From Chamaea fasciata (taxonomy: Eukaryota; Chordata; Aves; Passeriformes; Sylviidae): a stretch of 64,000 nucleotides of DNA. Below, one piece after another: positions 36,101 through 47,912 of the stretch; position 1 is the stretch's first letter; each line of letters opens with the position of its first letter. Location: contig JARCOQ010000017.1 in NCBI GenBank assembly GCA_029207755.1, positions 9,250,945 to 9,314,944 on the forward strand, in the 5' to 3' direction. The notes under the pieces are model-generated. The model ran no database searches. It was not told where the DNA came from and saw nothing but the letters and a program-made list of their open reading frames with translations. A program made the translations under genes and the position numbers.

Positions 36101-39100
36101 GCTTTCCTTAATACTGTTATTTCCTGGTGGTTTCTGTGCTCGCTGGTGTGTTTGTTCCCTGAGCTATGGGAGGGGGTTGCTCCAGCCGCAGGGGTTTGGG
36201 CTTTTCCTTCCCATGCCATTGGCTGTTCCCATTCTTGTGCCATCAGCTGTCCCAGTTTCCGTGCCTCTCCCTGCAGCCAGTTCATGGGGTGGGAGGAGAG
36301 AAAGTGAGTTATGATGGCAGCATCCTCTGAGCAGGAGGAGAAAAGTGGGGACACAAACTCCACGGGATTCCACCCCTACAACCCCCATCTTCCTTCCAGA
36401 GCCACAGAGTGTCTGTAGATGCTGATGACGGGCGTATCAGCCTGCTCCATGCTGGAAATTAATTAACCAGCTTCATTCAGCTCCTGGAGCCCTTGGATAC
36501 CCCTGCATATCCAGCCCCCTGCAGAAAGGTGATTTGTTGGAGTCCATCTGCAGCAGGCCTGGGGCAGGCTCTCAGTATGGCCTGCAGCAGCTCATCCCTC
36601 TGACAGCCTGGAACTCTCCTGGACTTGAGTTTTACTGAGCTCACTGAGTGCCTGAGACAGGAGAGATCCATGAACACTCACTGAACTTGCTGGAGACCTT
36701 GACTTGCATTTGGACTCCGGAACTCTAACAGGAAACATAAGAAAATCTGGAAAGTTGTACCAAAGCAGTGGCTATTTTTTATATAGATGGAGAGCCTCCA
36801 GTGAGGGAGCAGGGAGATGCTGCAGTGTAAGGTCATACATTTCAGAGCACTGATTTACTGTCTGGCGAGTTCCCACATGCCTTCAGCATGCGGATTGCCT
36901 CCATCTCACAGCAACCTGCAATCTCCATGTGGTACATCCCCTCCATCCACTCTGTCTCTGCTCCAGGTTGTGTCACCATCCTCCAACAGCCCGGACATAT
37001 TACCAAAACTGAATTCATCAAAATCAAAGGATATTCCCAGGCTCATCATGAACCTGTTGGAGCATCTCGGGCCAGGGTTTCCCACGGGCCAAGCCCTCTC
37101 CAGACCATTCCCAGCAGGGCTAGGAGCTGCCACAGGTAGGGATGCTGGCAGAAGGGCAGCATGGTGTCAGAGGAGAGGTTAATGGCAGGACTTGCTCTGT
37201 TCCTTGACACCCATCTTTGGTGTCAGGTCGGTCACACTTCATTTACCAGTACAGCGAAAGCCACAAAACCCAGTCATCATACCCACACTTGCTCAGGCAG
37301 CATGGGCTCACTTCTTGGATTCTCTGCCGGGAGAGAGACAGGTGAAGATGGAAGCACGACTTTAAGAGTAATTAAATCTTACAATACTGCAGGTCGAATG
37401 ATGCCAGTAACCAAGAATGCAGCTGAGCTTTGACTCTCTGCAGGCTCATGCAGTGAGGACACTTGCCCTGTATTTTGGTTTTGATAGCTTTTTGATAGCT
37501 GTGCACAGCCAAGGCCATGGCCATGGAGGGAACCAGAGGTGGCCTCTGATTCCTGCCAGCAAGGCCAGGCTGGGTGGAGCAGGACGTCCATCACCTGCCC
37601 CTGTGCTGCACTGCACATGGAAATGCCTTATAAATTAGTATTCAGAAATGATACAATGAGGCAAATCAGGAATCAGTCTTTTCATGTACTAAGGGAGGTC
37701 AAGTTAAAAGGTGATTTCCCTGAGATTTATCTGGTCCTGTGGATGATTTCATACCACAGCAAACCCAGGTGAGGGCCTGGCACTGGTGGAAGCAGGGGCA
37801 GCAAACCTGCCCTGAGGCTCTGCCTCTCCACCAGAGCTGGAGACAGAGAGTGGAAACTGGGTTTGGGGCTCTTCAGACTCTGCCCAGCTCTGATGACACA
37901 GCTGAGAATTTCAAAACTATAAATTGCTGGTGAATTATCACTGTGGTAGTGTTGCAGGTGGAAGTGCCCTGGTGATTTGAGGCTCCGGGTGAGCGCCCTG
38001 CTTCCATTCCAATTCTGCCTCCAGCTGCCTCTGTGCTGATAGGGATGAACACGCAGAAACAACTACAGCTGGAGATGCTTGGGTGCAGGGAAGGGTCTTC
38101 TCTCCTGTCTCTGCAAGGATGCTGCCTTTTGGGCTCTCTGCAGAAGGTTCAGGCAGTACTGGGGGTGGTGAGAGAGAGCTCTGCTGCCAGAGTGTCTTCA
38201 GGTCTTGAGGCTCTGAAGGATGCCAGGGACTTGCTGGCTTCCCTCCATCCCATCTCTGCCTCTCCATCACCCCAGCATGGGCAGGACACCTCAGTCCAAG
38301 GAGGAGAATGTGGGACTGGAGGTGCTGGAGCGCTGGGGAGTGGGCTGACGTGACACCCAGGGCTGCAGGGTGGCTCTGGGGGGCCAGACTAGTGTGGGAC
38401 CCCCTAAGCCCCCCAGGTGCCCTTGGCAGCAGATGAGCCATGCTGTGGTTCTGTGGTTCAGGGCTGGTGACTCATTGCCAGCCCTGGGAAGGCTGCAGAG
38501 CCATGGCAGGGGGGAGCAGGGGTGTCTGACAGCTCCTCAGTCTCCTGATAGATATTCCTCTGCTGCTGCATGGAGAATCACTGCTGTCTCCATGTCAGAG
38601 CCCAGGTTTGCTATGCTGGCTATAGATTTTTCCTGCTGTACAGCCATCCTGGCTGCTTGTCACTAGATTTTTGTTGTTTTGAGGGATTTTTTACCAGGAA
38701 TCTTTGAGCAAGCAGCAGAGGAGAAGCCAAGGATGCAGGATGCAGGTGGATGGGAGCTTGCTGGCTGACTCTGGATAGCTGGGGGAGACATGGGCACTTG
38801 CTCCTGCAATATGCGCACAGGATCCCACATTTCATTACCTCCTTACACCAGCTGCAATGTTGAGAGCACCCCTCATTCTTTCACTGATACTGATGGAGCT
38901 CAGGACCTGCCTTTTTAGGCAGATTCAGGTACCAAGAGAGGACACATTGACCTTCTTTCCAAACTCTTGGAGCAGTGGAAGACGCATTTGTGTCCCAAGA
39001 AGATCCCTGTTGGTTTGCTTGGAGGCAGCATGGCATCCAGGCAGAAGCCCCATTTGCCTGAGCCCTGGAAAGAGCCTCCTGATGACATTTCAGGAAAGCA

Positions 39101-39469
39101 TTTTTCTATTTTTAGAGGCCATCGTGCACAGAGCCAGGGAGTCAGTACAGGATTCCCAAGCGCTTGCAGGAAGCAGTCGTGCATCTCAGGATGCTCGGAG
39201 CAGCCGCCCTGGGGTCATTAACACGATCGAGTCACAGGAGTTCCTGAAGCAGAAAGGTATTTGGGCAAGTCTGCTGCCTCTCAGTCTCTGCTGGGTCAGG
39301 CTCTAATCATGCCGGGACCAGGGTGCTCCTCTGATTGGCACCACATCTCTGCCCTGTGCCTCGAAGGTCCAAAGCTCCCCGTTGGCCCGGCTGTGCAGGA
39401 GCGAGACAGGGCGGTCTGCGATGCTCTGCTGCTTTTGCCCATCTCTGCCTGATTAATGTGAAACCCGGC

Positions 39470-39765
39470 CTCATGAATCATTCATGAAGCTTTATTTAGT
39501 ATAATGATTTCTGACATCCACCGCCTGGGAACGGCATTTTGGGACAGACCGTTTGCGACCAGAGAACTCCCGAAATAGGGAGCTGACGTTTGTCCCGTGT
39601 GAACGGGGAGGGAGAGGGGCAGAGCAGCCCTGCCTCCCGCTCAGGGAATCACAGGTTGCCTCCTAATTAGCCAAATGTGTAAAAGCTAAATATTGACACC
39701 GCGTTGCGGTTCCCTGTGTCTTGCCATCACATTGCATGTTGTTAACCTACATAATGTCAGGGAAA
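39470..39765. promoter_or_regulatory. AT-rich candidate regulatory islets
   Basis: Two AT-rich patches (about 39,470-39,510 and 39,655-39,765) stand out from GC-rich flanks. The first contains ATGAATCATTCATGAAG, a near-palindrome. The second contains CTAAATATTGACACCG and CATGTTGTTAACCTACATAA. Their look is that of vertebrate conserved noncoding elements. There is no direct evidence of function. Confidence 0.25.
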
Positions 39766-42700
39766 GGAGCATCTGTGTGTGCCTTGGCACAGGCTGGGCT
39801 GAAGAGACAGGAATTCCCCCATGCAGCACTGCTGGGGGGACCTGAAGGAGCTGGGAAATGGCTTCCCCTGCATGGCTGGAGCTAGGGAGAGAGCGAAGCT
39901 CGTTGGGCTGCCCCGTGGCATAAATAGCCCACCCTCCTCTTCCAGAACGCTGTGCTGTAGGGAGGCACTGGTTTCAGATAGGAGGGGCTCTCCGCAGGTG
40001 AGCAGCCCCATTTGGGAGGGGTGTGCAGGTACCTTTGCTCCTGTGCTGGTGGATTTGGGAGCGCTGGTGAGTTTACGACTGTGTGTGGGCCACAAGGTGG
40101 GATCTGTGCTGCAGTTTAATGCATGAGCAGGGGCTGGTGCAGGGCTGGCATCTATGGGAGCTGCTTTCCTCCCTGCAGACTGCTTCATGTGAGTCTCTGT
40201 GTGTTTCACCAGCCTTTGCCAGAGCTGTTATTTGTGGAGCATCCCAGCTGCTTGGCTGAGCACAGACATCAGCCTCTCTGAGGGACTGTGGAGGGAGTGC
40301 CCTGCTGAGAGATGGGGCTACAGAGAGGGCAGGGATGATGGAGTCCAGCTGCCCTGCCTGCCATGGGACACAAGGAGGCCCAGCTGCCCTGCCTGTGCCA
40401 CTGCCAGCCTCCTGCTGAGCTCTCACAAGTGTCTTCATGCAGTGTGGCTTACTGCAGAGAAAAGAGATGTCTCCTTTCCTCTCTTTCTGCATGGGGAAAA
40501 GGATTGCTGGCATGTAGGGATCTCCCTCAGCTACAGGGTGCTGTCAGTGCCTCATCTTTTTTAGCTTCCTTTTGGCTCCTCAGCTTAGGGAAGTCCTGCC
40601 AGCATCTGAAAGGCTTCCTGGGTGTGTGCAACCTTGTGAGGCTGCAGCAAAGAGCAGTCTGCTGAGGATTCCTGGTGGGATGGAGGGGAGATGGAGCCAA
40701 GCCGCTCAGCACAGCTCTGCTGCCTCTTGGCTGGGGCAGGCAGAGCTGTTCCCTGCCAGACTCAAGGCCTTCGTCACAAGCAGCTTGTGAGCTTTGGCAG
40801 CACTTTGGGCAGGAGAGAAATCACATTGGGCCGCTCTGGTATTCCTCAGCCGTGGTTCCATCCTCTGCCAGCCCCCACCACTCTGGGGCTCCCCACCATG
40901 CAGGGGGCTGGGGGCAGTGCACAGCTGAGATGATCTGCCAGAGCCAGGCAGAAGGGACAGCTTCCATCCCTGGTCTCAAATGTGCCCTGGTGGCAGCCAC
41001 TGCCCCCCTCCGCTCTGTAATTCCAGGATTCCCCTCTGCCCTCCCCTCCCAGCACGGTGGGAGCTGTGGGTGTCCGGTGTTGCTGCTCACTGGCGACAGT
41101 GGGAGGCCACTGGGAAAGGTTACTGGTGTATTCCGGCCGCGTAAGACAAAGCACCCCTGTGTCTTCAGAAAGAAAATGCTGGAGGGCGCCAGCTGGTGTG
41201 AGACAGCCCTGGCCCAGCCCACTCTCCCTGCCACTGGAGAGGGTCTAGGTCCAGGTGAGGAGCTGAGTTTGTATAAACCAACCCACAGACAAAAGCACAG
41301 AGTGAATTCGTACATTTGTTGACCTTTAACTGTGAGGATTGTTTGTTTTTCTGCAGAGGTGTGTATCTATTTCTTCTATGGTGGGGAACAGAATGCTATT
41401 GACTCCTTTTCCCTCCTGGAATATTGCTGCTGCTCAGCAGGAATGATGAGGGCTGTGCATAGCTCCTGACCATGGGCAGAGCTGTTGCTGAGTGGATCTG
41501 CTTTGCCCAGGGTATTTTCTCCTCTGGAACTGATGTGATTGCTGAGATCCTGCTGGGACTACAGATTCCCACTCCTAGACCAGGCTAGCTAAATAACCCT
41601 CCCCTTTCAAAGGTTGTCAAAGCTGTAGTAATTCTTATTAGGCTCGTTTGAATCATCTCTTGAAAAGGTCTCACGTCACTGTTGAACACCAAACTGTTCT
41701 GTATTCAGACCCCAACCACCCAGTCTTCCGAGCCAGACCATAACATCTGCAGGGGGAGGCTCCAAGGAAATATTAGAGATGTTCTGCAGTGCCGTGGGTG
41801 AGACCTGACTTCTCCATCCTCTGTCCTGTGTACATTTCAGAGTGGAACAAAGGGCATTGTGTGGAGCAAGGATGCTCTGCGGTGCTGATGGACCCCTGGG
41901 GAGACACTCTGGATTCCATCCCCTGGGATCCTGGGGAGTGTTGGATGTTTCTTTTGGGAATTGTCCAAAAGTGACTGGCCTGAAAACCTTTGCTTTGAGG
42001 GATGATGGAGTAAGCCAGACTTGCAGCCTGCCCTGCAGTGGTGCTGCTGTGATGTGCCGTGCTGGATGTTTCTAACTCAAAGCTGGGCCCTGGAGTGCAG
42101 CCTTTGCCCACATTCCCAGCACCAGACCTGGTGGGCCTGTCCCAGGAGATGTGGTGAGCTCTGAGCCCCCAGGCAGAGAAAATGAACACCTTCATCCCCA
42201 GGCTGCTCTGGCCTTGGGGAACAGGTGATGTGGGAAGAATCTCTGACACAGCACTCACTGCTTTTCCCACTATCTTGCTGGCACCAACCTAGAACAAAGA
42301 GGGAATTTCCCTTCCTCCTCAGGGACCTGAATCAAAGGATTTCAGCCAATGCACACTGCCAGGAGCTTAGCACAGTGATCCTGACCTGTGTGTTTTGGTG
42401 CACTGCCCAGCTCCTCCCAGGTGGGTGCTGCTTCATGGAGGGGGCAGAGGTGAGCCTAATCCAGTGCTGGGAGCTCCCCGGGCTCCCCAGCACAGCTGGT
42501 GAGCCCTGGAAATGCTGGGCACGGGAGGCAGGGACCTGTGCCTGGGAAAAGGCAGAGCTGCAGGTGGAGGCACAGTTGGTGCATTGCTTCGGGGATTTCT
42601 GACTTGCAGAGCTCCAAAACAGAAAGCAGCCGGACTGAGACAGACTAGATGTCCCCAGAGCATCCCCTGGCCCAAAGCCACCTCCTCCTGCCTTCCTGGC

Positions 42701-42904
42701 CAGCAGCTGGGTGACAGTGGTGACATGAGCAAAGCTGTCTCAGAGCAGGAAGAGGGACCTCTCACAGGGTGATCTGGAGGCCTCAGGCAGCAGGTTTTGG
42801 AAGGATGAACCCTTCCTGCCATTTCCTTTTCTCTGCAGAGGAGCTGCTGCCCTGGGTACGGCGGCCGTAGGGTTGTGCAGGGCCAGCTGAGAGGCACCCC
42901 ATGC

Positions 42905-43030
42905 CTGGAGCTCTGTGCTTAATCAAACCAATTAGCAATTTAATCTTGTTAACAAACCAAGATAATTGCAGCATTATCAAATTAGCCAGCTGTATGGAAA
43001 TGCCTGCTTAATAGCTGATAATAGCTGGTG
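42905..43030. promoter_or_regulatory. AT-rich candidate element with HNF1/homeodomain-like sites
   Basis: Sharp AT-rich island about 1.5 kb beyond the 3' end of the WAP gene. It holds AACCAATTAGCAATTTAATC, then CTTGTTAACAAACC, which contains a GTTAAC half-site and a forkhead-like AACAAAC, then CAAGATAATTGC and GCTTAATAGCTGATAATAGC. The close packing of such cores suggests an enhancer. This is inference from motifs. Confidence 0.3.
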
Positions 43031-44559
43031 CTGATGGAGGAGGAGGAGGGTTGTGATCCGTGACTAATGACCGCGGGAGGTGTAATCAGGCTGCTCTGCC
43101 CCGGCTGCCGGGACTGGGGATGGCTGGGGGAGCGCTGGGGCTCAGCCTCTCCCAGCCCACGCCTTGTGTGGCACAGCTCTGCCTGTGCTGGGCTGGTGTC
43201 AGGGAGAGATTTTCCTTTCCAGCCCACTACACTGGGCTGAAGCAATGTCTGATTTTACACCGAGTTGGGCTGATGAGCTCCCAGTTCTTGTTTTGCCTGT
43301 CCCTGCTGGATCATCACCTGCCGTTTTCAGCCTCCCCAGTGCTGCATGAGCTCTCCAGTTCTCCCCGCCCTCCCGTGGCCAGGCTAAGCAAAGAGATGGC
43401 TTTTTTCACTGTAGGACTTCTTCCTTCTCAGTCAGAGTAATTTCTGGGTCTTTTCCTTCTTCTCGTTCCTCCACAGAGAAGAAGTCACCAACATAAATGT
43501 GGCCATAGAAGGACTCCCTCCAGCAGAGGCTCCCCCCAGTCTTGGCCAGGAAGCTTCCAGCATCTCCCATGGACCATGCAAGCTGTCAATCCCACAGCCA
43601 GAGTCTTCATCCTTCTGTGTTTGTGGGTAGTTTAAGATCTGGCCAGCTGGTGCTGCTCTCCAGATCACTTTGCTCCTGCCTGGCCCTGGGGTTCATTAGC
43701 TCAGCGCTCACACAGCAGCAGCAGCTCCTCTCTGTTCCCTCGGTGTGTGCAGATGGACCAAGCTCCTCCCCTAGTCTGGGCTGGGGCTGGTTGTTGAGAA
43801 GGGACATTCTCAGCAAGCCTGGCATCAGCAATGGGCCGGGGAGAGCAGGCAGGCCCTCTTTGGGTATTGGGCTGGGTGATGCTCTGCCCCTGCAGTGGAT
43901 GGTGGCAATGCCCGGTTCTGCCACTGCACAGAGGCCAGCAGGTCCCTCAGGCTGCACGCACTCTCTTCTGCTGATGTTTCTTGGCATTGCCTGAATTTTT
44001 GTCCCCAGCACTGAGCTGTACAAAAATTACCAGAACCCCTTGGACCTATGATTTTATTGCCTTGGCTTGAGGCTTTCCCAGCCAAGTTTCTCCAGCTGAA
44101 TTTTCCTCACCAGCTTGGGTTCAGTGAGGGGTTCAGCACCACGTGAGGTTTGGGTCTGTGTAACCCCCTCCTCTGCTCTCCAAATGTGCCCCAAGCAGGG
44201 TATTCATAGGCAGGCTCTGCCTTCTGTATCCCCCTGGACAGGCAGGATCAGTCCCCTTCCATAGCCCTGTCCAGCTGGGAGGGGCCTGGAGGAAACACTG
44301 CCCTCCAGGGCCTCTTGCAGCCTTCCTGAAGCAGCCTGTCATGTTTTGTTCCAATCCTTTCCATTGCTCTCTCCTCCTGGAGGTTTGTGTGCCTCTGGAT
44401 GAATTTTCTCCCCCAAACCAGTCCCTAACCACACTGCAGGTGTGTGGCCAGACTGTGTTCATAATCTTCCTCCAGTGGAAATTCTGGGGTGAAAGCAGCA
44501 GTGGGACTGTGTGCCAGGAGGGAGGGAGGAGGTGGGAAAAGGAGACACACATCGCAAAC

Positions 44560-44727
44560 ACCCTTGAGAAAAGCCTTTTTTATTTGTTAAAGGAGCAGTG
44601 GGGAAGCAGAGAGAGAGGGGAGGCGAGTGGCACAGAGCACTGTGCAGCAGCTGTCACAGAGTGATCCTGCAGCTGAGGTGGGATGGGGATGCTGAGATGC
44701 CCCTCAGTCTGTCCTGGAACCCAGAGC
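44560..44727 (-). other. WAP gene 3' UTR (exon 3)
   Basis: Exon 3 begins at 44,732 and is almost wholly untranslated. The poly(A) signal AATAAA lies at 44,584-44,579 with cleavage expected near 44,560. Confidence 0.8.
44579..44584 (-). promoter_or_regulatory. WAP gene poly(A) signal AATAAA
   Basis: Canonical hexamer on the minus strand (TTTATT on plus), about 145 bases beyond the stop codon. Confidence 0.85.
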
Positions 44728-45300
44728 TCACACTGAGGAAAGGGAGAGAAAGAAAGAGGTTGGGTCTGGTGCTCACCCCAGCCAGCGTGTTTGTTCAGCA
44801 GTCACCCCCAGCCTGGCCGGACACCCCCCAGCTGGACACTGCTCCCTGCCCAGAGCCACCTCATCCTATCCCGCTCTGCTACCCGTGGGCAGGAGGGGCT
44901 CCTGAGCTCCTACCATAGGAGACGTGGATGACAGGAGATTTGGAGACGCATTTCTTCCCGCAGAAGGTCCGGCAGCACTTCCTGCCGCGGGGGCAGTGCC
45001 GGTCCACCAGGCACTGGTTCCGCGGGTTGTGCAGAGCGCAGGTGAAGCGCACGGGGGGACAGGACCAGGCGCTGCCTGCAAGAGGAGGGACAGGTTTCTC
45101 CAGGCCAGCTGAGGGGCACTGGGGAGATGCTGCCCAGCAAATATCACCCTCTCCTCCTGCAGGATCCATGTGAACATGGCTCCTTCCCAGCACCTGAACT
45201 TTTCCTCCCCGTACCTTATCCCTGGACATCTCCTACCTGTTGGCAGCTCTGCCCAGAGGACGAGCATCCCCACCAGGAGAAGGGCGGCCACCGTCTTCAT
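44728..45300 (-). CDS. Secreted single-WAP-domain protein, 76 residues, three exons
   Basis: Model: exon 1 45,300-45,237, exon 2 45,075-44,914, exon 3 from 44,732. Exon 1 encodes a signal peptide, MKTVAALLLVGMLVLWAELPT. Exon 2, phase 1-1 as usual for WAP exons, encodes the mature domain with eight cysteines in the four-disulfide pattern: WSCPP, FTCAL, NQCLVDRHC, RKCCRTFCGKKC. Exon 3 adds one residue (Val) and then TGA at 44,730-44,728. Donors are CAACAG|GTAGGA and CTATG|GTAGGA. Acceptors are CTCTTGCAG and a pyrimidine-rich CCTTTCCTCAG. WAP proteins of this locus (elafin, SLPI, WFDC12) are secreted protease inhibitors or antimicrobials; the basic mature part (RGRKCCRTFCGKK) fits an antimicrobial role, which is inference. 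Position next to KCNS1 matches WFDC5/WFDC12 in mammals, but one-to-one orthology cannot be claimed. Confidence 0.9.
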
Positions 45301-45350
45301 GCTGCCGTGTCCCTGAGAGGTGTGAGCGTGAGAGGTGGGGGACACCAACA

Positions 45351-45356
45351 TTTAAA
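45351..45356 (-). promoter_or_regulatory. TATA-like box of the WAP gene
   Basis: TTTAAA at 51-56 bases upstream of the ATG, in the context GGGTTTAAATGTTGG. With a start about 30 bases downstream, the 5' UTR would be only some 20-25 bases. Small secreted-protein genes of this kind commonly have TATA promoters. Confidence 0.5.
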
Positions 45357-46933
45357 CCCTTAGGGAGGCTGGGGGTGGGGAACAGGGCTGAGCATCTGCC
45401 GGTTTTGTATGGTTTTCCTCTCCGGAAGCCTTTTGCGCAAATGCACAGGGGATTGTTCCATTGCTCAAAAGGCAGTTATTCCACTGCAGTTATTGCATGC
45501 AGCCACACCTGGGGCTGAGGGACAAGCCAAGGGGACATGAGCTGGGGCACTGTCCACCCTGACAGGCTGGAGGTGGTGGAGCTGTTTTCTCCTGGGCAGG
45601 TATCTTCTCCAGGTATCCTTTTTCAGGAGAAACCCTTGTGGTGGCCGTGTTCACTTCTGGGGCCTGTTAAATGGGTTTCCTTCTGTACTTTGCTTACATG
45701 TGGTGGTGCAAACCAAACCTCACAACATGATCCAACTCTTCATGAGGCTGTCTGTGCCTTCCCAGGGATGATCCCTCAAGTTTCCTGGAGGTAATTTGCC
45801 CCAGCCCCAAATCCTCCTTACTCCTGCCCTATTGGGAGTATAAATTTGTATAGAGAAAACAGCTTTGGCTTAGTCAAGGGTGAGTCTTTCCCAAGCTCTG
45901 TGGGGGTCACCTGGACTCCAGGACCTTCTCTGGGTGGCTTCTGCTATATAGGAAGCTGGTTGGGGCTGAAAGAAAGTGGCTGACCTCTCTGGGGTAGGAT
46001 AATCCACTCCTTCTAGACCTGTCACCAGCTGTGATGCAGCACAAGGACAACTTGGCTAAGCCCTAACTCTTGATGGCTGTAGGGATTGGGGGCTGGCAAA
46101 GATCCCACCACCTGTTCCTCCTTTCCAAGGAAATTGTAACCCTGCCCTGGCCTCCAGGTAAATCTGTTTTCTTTAGGTGCCCTTGGGCAATGGGAAGTTA
46201 CTCCATTTCCCACCAACTGGTCAATGTCCCACTCAGCTTGTGTAAAGGGTTCCTGAAACATTTCTGTGGGACTTCTGGGGCTGGCAGGAGCCCAAGCTGT
46301 CCTGGAAACAGGTTCTGGGAATTCCTGGGAAGGGGAAGGCACCCACAGCCAACCTACCCCAGTCCTCCAAAGGGCAGCTGCTGATTTCACAACCAGGCAG
46401 GGACGAAGAACAGCAAAAGCCCAGTGTCATCTCTGCATGCTCTGTGCAGCCCCTGAATCCCCCAGAACTGCACTGATCCAGCCCCTGGAGCTGCCTCTTT
46501 CCATCCAGGGCATGGTGGGTGTCTCACTGTGCCCTTTCCTGCTCAGACTTCCATTCTCAAGTTGCAATGGGCCCTGTTAACTGGACTTCAACTAACCCTG
46601 TATGTGTTAATCATTGTCCAATTTCCCTGTTGACTCTGTGGCTGCATTTAGCTCTTTGTGAAGTCATATATTGAATAACGTGCACAAAATATAGCCAACC
46701 CAAAAAGATTTTTTGGGCTGTGCACCAACAGTTTGGCACTTTTAATGAGAAATACAAGCACTGGATTAATTTTTAAGCAATCCATTGCCATTCAGCTGCT
46801 GCTGGGGCTGAAGAGGACAATATTGTGCTCCCAGCTGGTGATAGAATCTGGCTGAGGTAGTGCTTGAACCTATGCCTCCAAGGGAGGGGAAAAGATCAAG
46901 GACCAAAGCTTGGATTAAGCTGAAGAGAATATT

Positions 46934-46948
46934 GGGGGGGGGGGGGGG
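46934..46948. repeat. poly(G) run, 15 bp
   Basis: Fifteen consecutive G on the plus strand, a G-quadruplex-capable and sequencing-difficult tract. Confidence 0.9.
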
Positions 46949-47425
46949 AGGGTTGGAATCCACCTGAAAAACATTCTATAGTGCTTAATTCATAGCAGGG
47001 GGAAAAGTGTGAACTCTTTTTGTTGCAAACTCCCATGTAATAACCAGAACCCAGCATTTCTGGGCACAAGATTGCCTGCAGTCCTCATGCTGCATTCTGT
47101 TACCTGTGCAGCACCTGTTGCCCCAACATCCCTCATAGCAGTCCCCATCCCACATGGCTAATGCTCCTCTCCATGAAAACCACTTTGTGTCCCTCCTTCC
47201 TGCATGTGTGATGATTGAGGGTATTGTGGCAGATGCTGCATTTTCCCGGCCAGAGCATGGCTCTGCAGTTTGTATTCCCTGGGAAGGGAAAGGAGGGAGA
47301 CCAGTAGCCCCTGATCCCTCAGCCTTACCCAGGTACACAAAACACCCCGGGAACGGCTTGTGGCCTGCGAAGCAGCCTTAGGCCCCCACCAGGTGATGCA
47401 AAGCTTTCAGCCTGATGGTGGGCTC

Positions 47426-47460
47426 CATCCCTCCATCCCTCCCTCCCTCCCTCCATCCCT
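47426..47460. repeat. CCAT/CCCT simple repeat
   Basis: Short tract of CCATCCCT and CCCT units (CCATCCCTCCATCCCTCCCT and continuation) beside a Pro-coding, C-rich stretch. Confidence 0.8.
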
Positions 47461-47906
47461 GCCCGGTTCATGGCTCCTCTCAGCTCCGGGCCGGCTCCAG
47501 CCGCTCGGGGTGCCCGGGAGAAGGAAGGAAAGGGGTTCCTGGGAGAAGGAAGGGGGTGCCCGGGAGATGGAAGGGGGTGTCCGCCGCCCAGCCTTGCCGT
47601 CCCAGCGCTGGTGTCTGGTGCCACCTAGTGCAGTGTCATCGATGAGGCTCTGCAGGACCACGCCGGCTCGGCCCTGCTCCCAGATGTAATCCCACGGGAA
47701 AGGACCCTGTGGGGTCTGCCTCTACAGATACCAAGGGTGTACAGATCTCGAAGTGGGACCTGCTCTGTGCACAGGTACCGACAACCCAGCACTCCCAGAC
47801 ATTTCCAGCCCGGGGAACCCGGAGCAAGAGGAAACCACAATTCTGGACATGCTGCCTGTGCCCAAAGCAAATGGAAAGAGAGCTGGGGTGTGAAAAATAA
47901 AGATTG

Positions 47907-47912
47907 TTTATT
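47907..47912 (-). promoter_or_regulatory. Poly(A) signal of array gene copy 1
   Basis: AATAAA on the minus strand, in CTGTAAATAAACAATC. In copies 2-8 the same place reads AATAAG, and their signal lies about 77 bases earlier in the 3' exon, where copy 1 reads ATAGGG instead of AATAAA. Confidence 0.7.

Larger units (their letters stand above)
34251..44560. other. KCNS1-WAP gene intergenic interval
   Basis: About 10 kb with no exon I can support on either strand. I looked in particular for WAP signatures (DxxC followed by a CC pair) and found none. Frames are short to moderate and compositionally unremarkable. Two AT-rich islets inside are listed separately. Confidence 0.5.
45360..47790. other. 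Interval between the WAP gene and the tandem array
   Basis: No confident gene. It contains a 15-G run, a short CCAT/CCCT simple repeat near 47,426-47,460, a short repeated GGGAGAAGGAAGG motif near 47,516-47,580, and a minus-strand cysteine-rich open stretch at 47,054-47,149 described under findings. Confidence 0.5.

Noticed and set aside
44866..45351. Unspliced 161-codon reading through the WAP gene
   Set aside because: It begins in the promoter/5' UTR and reads through intron 1. The spliced model restores the signal peptide, phase-1 WAP exon and eight cysteines.
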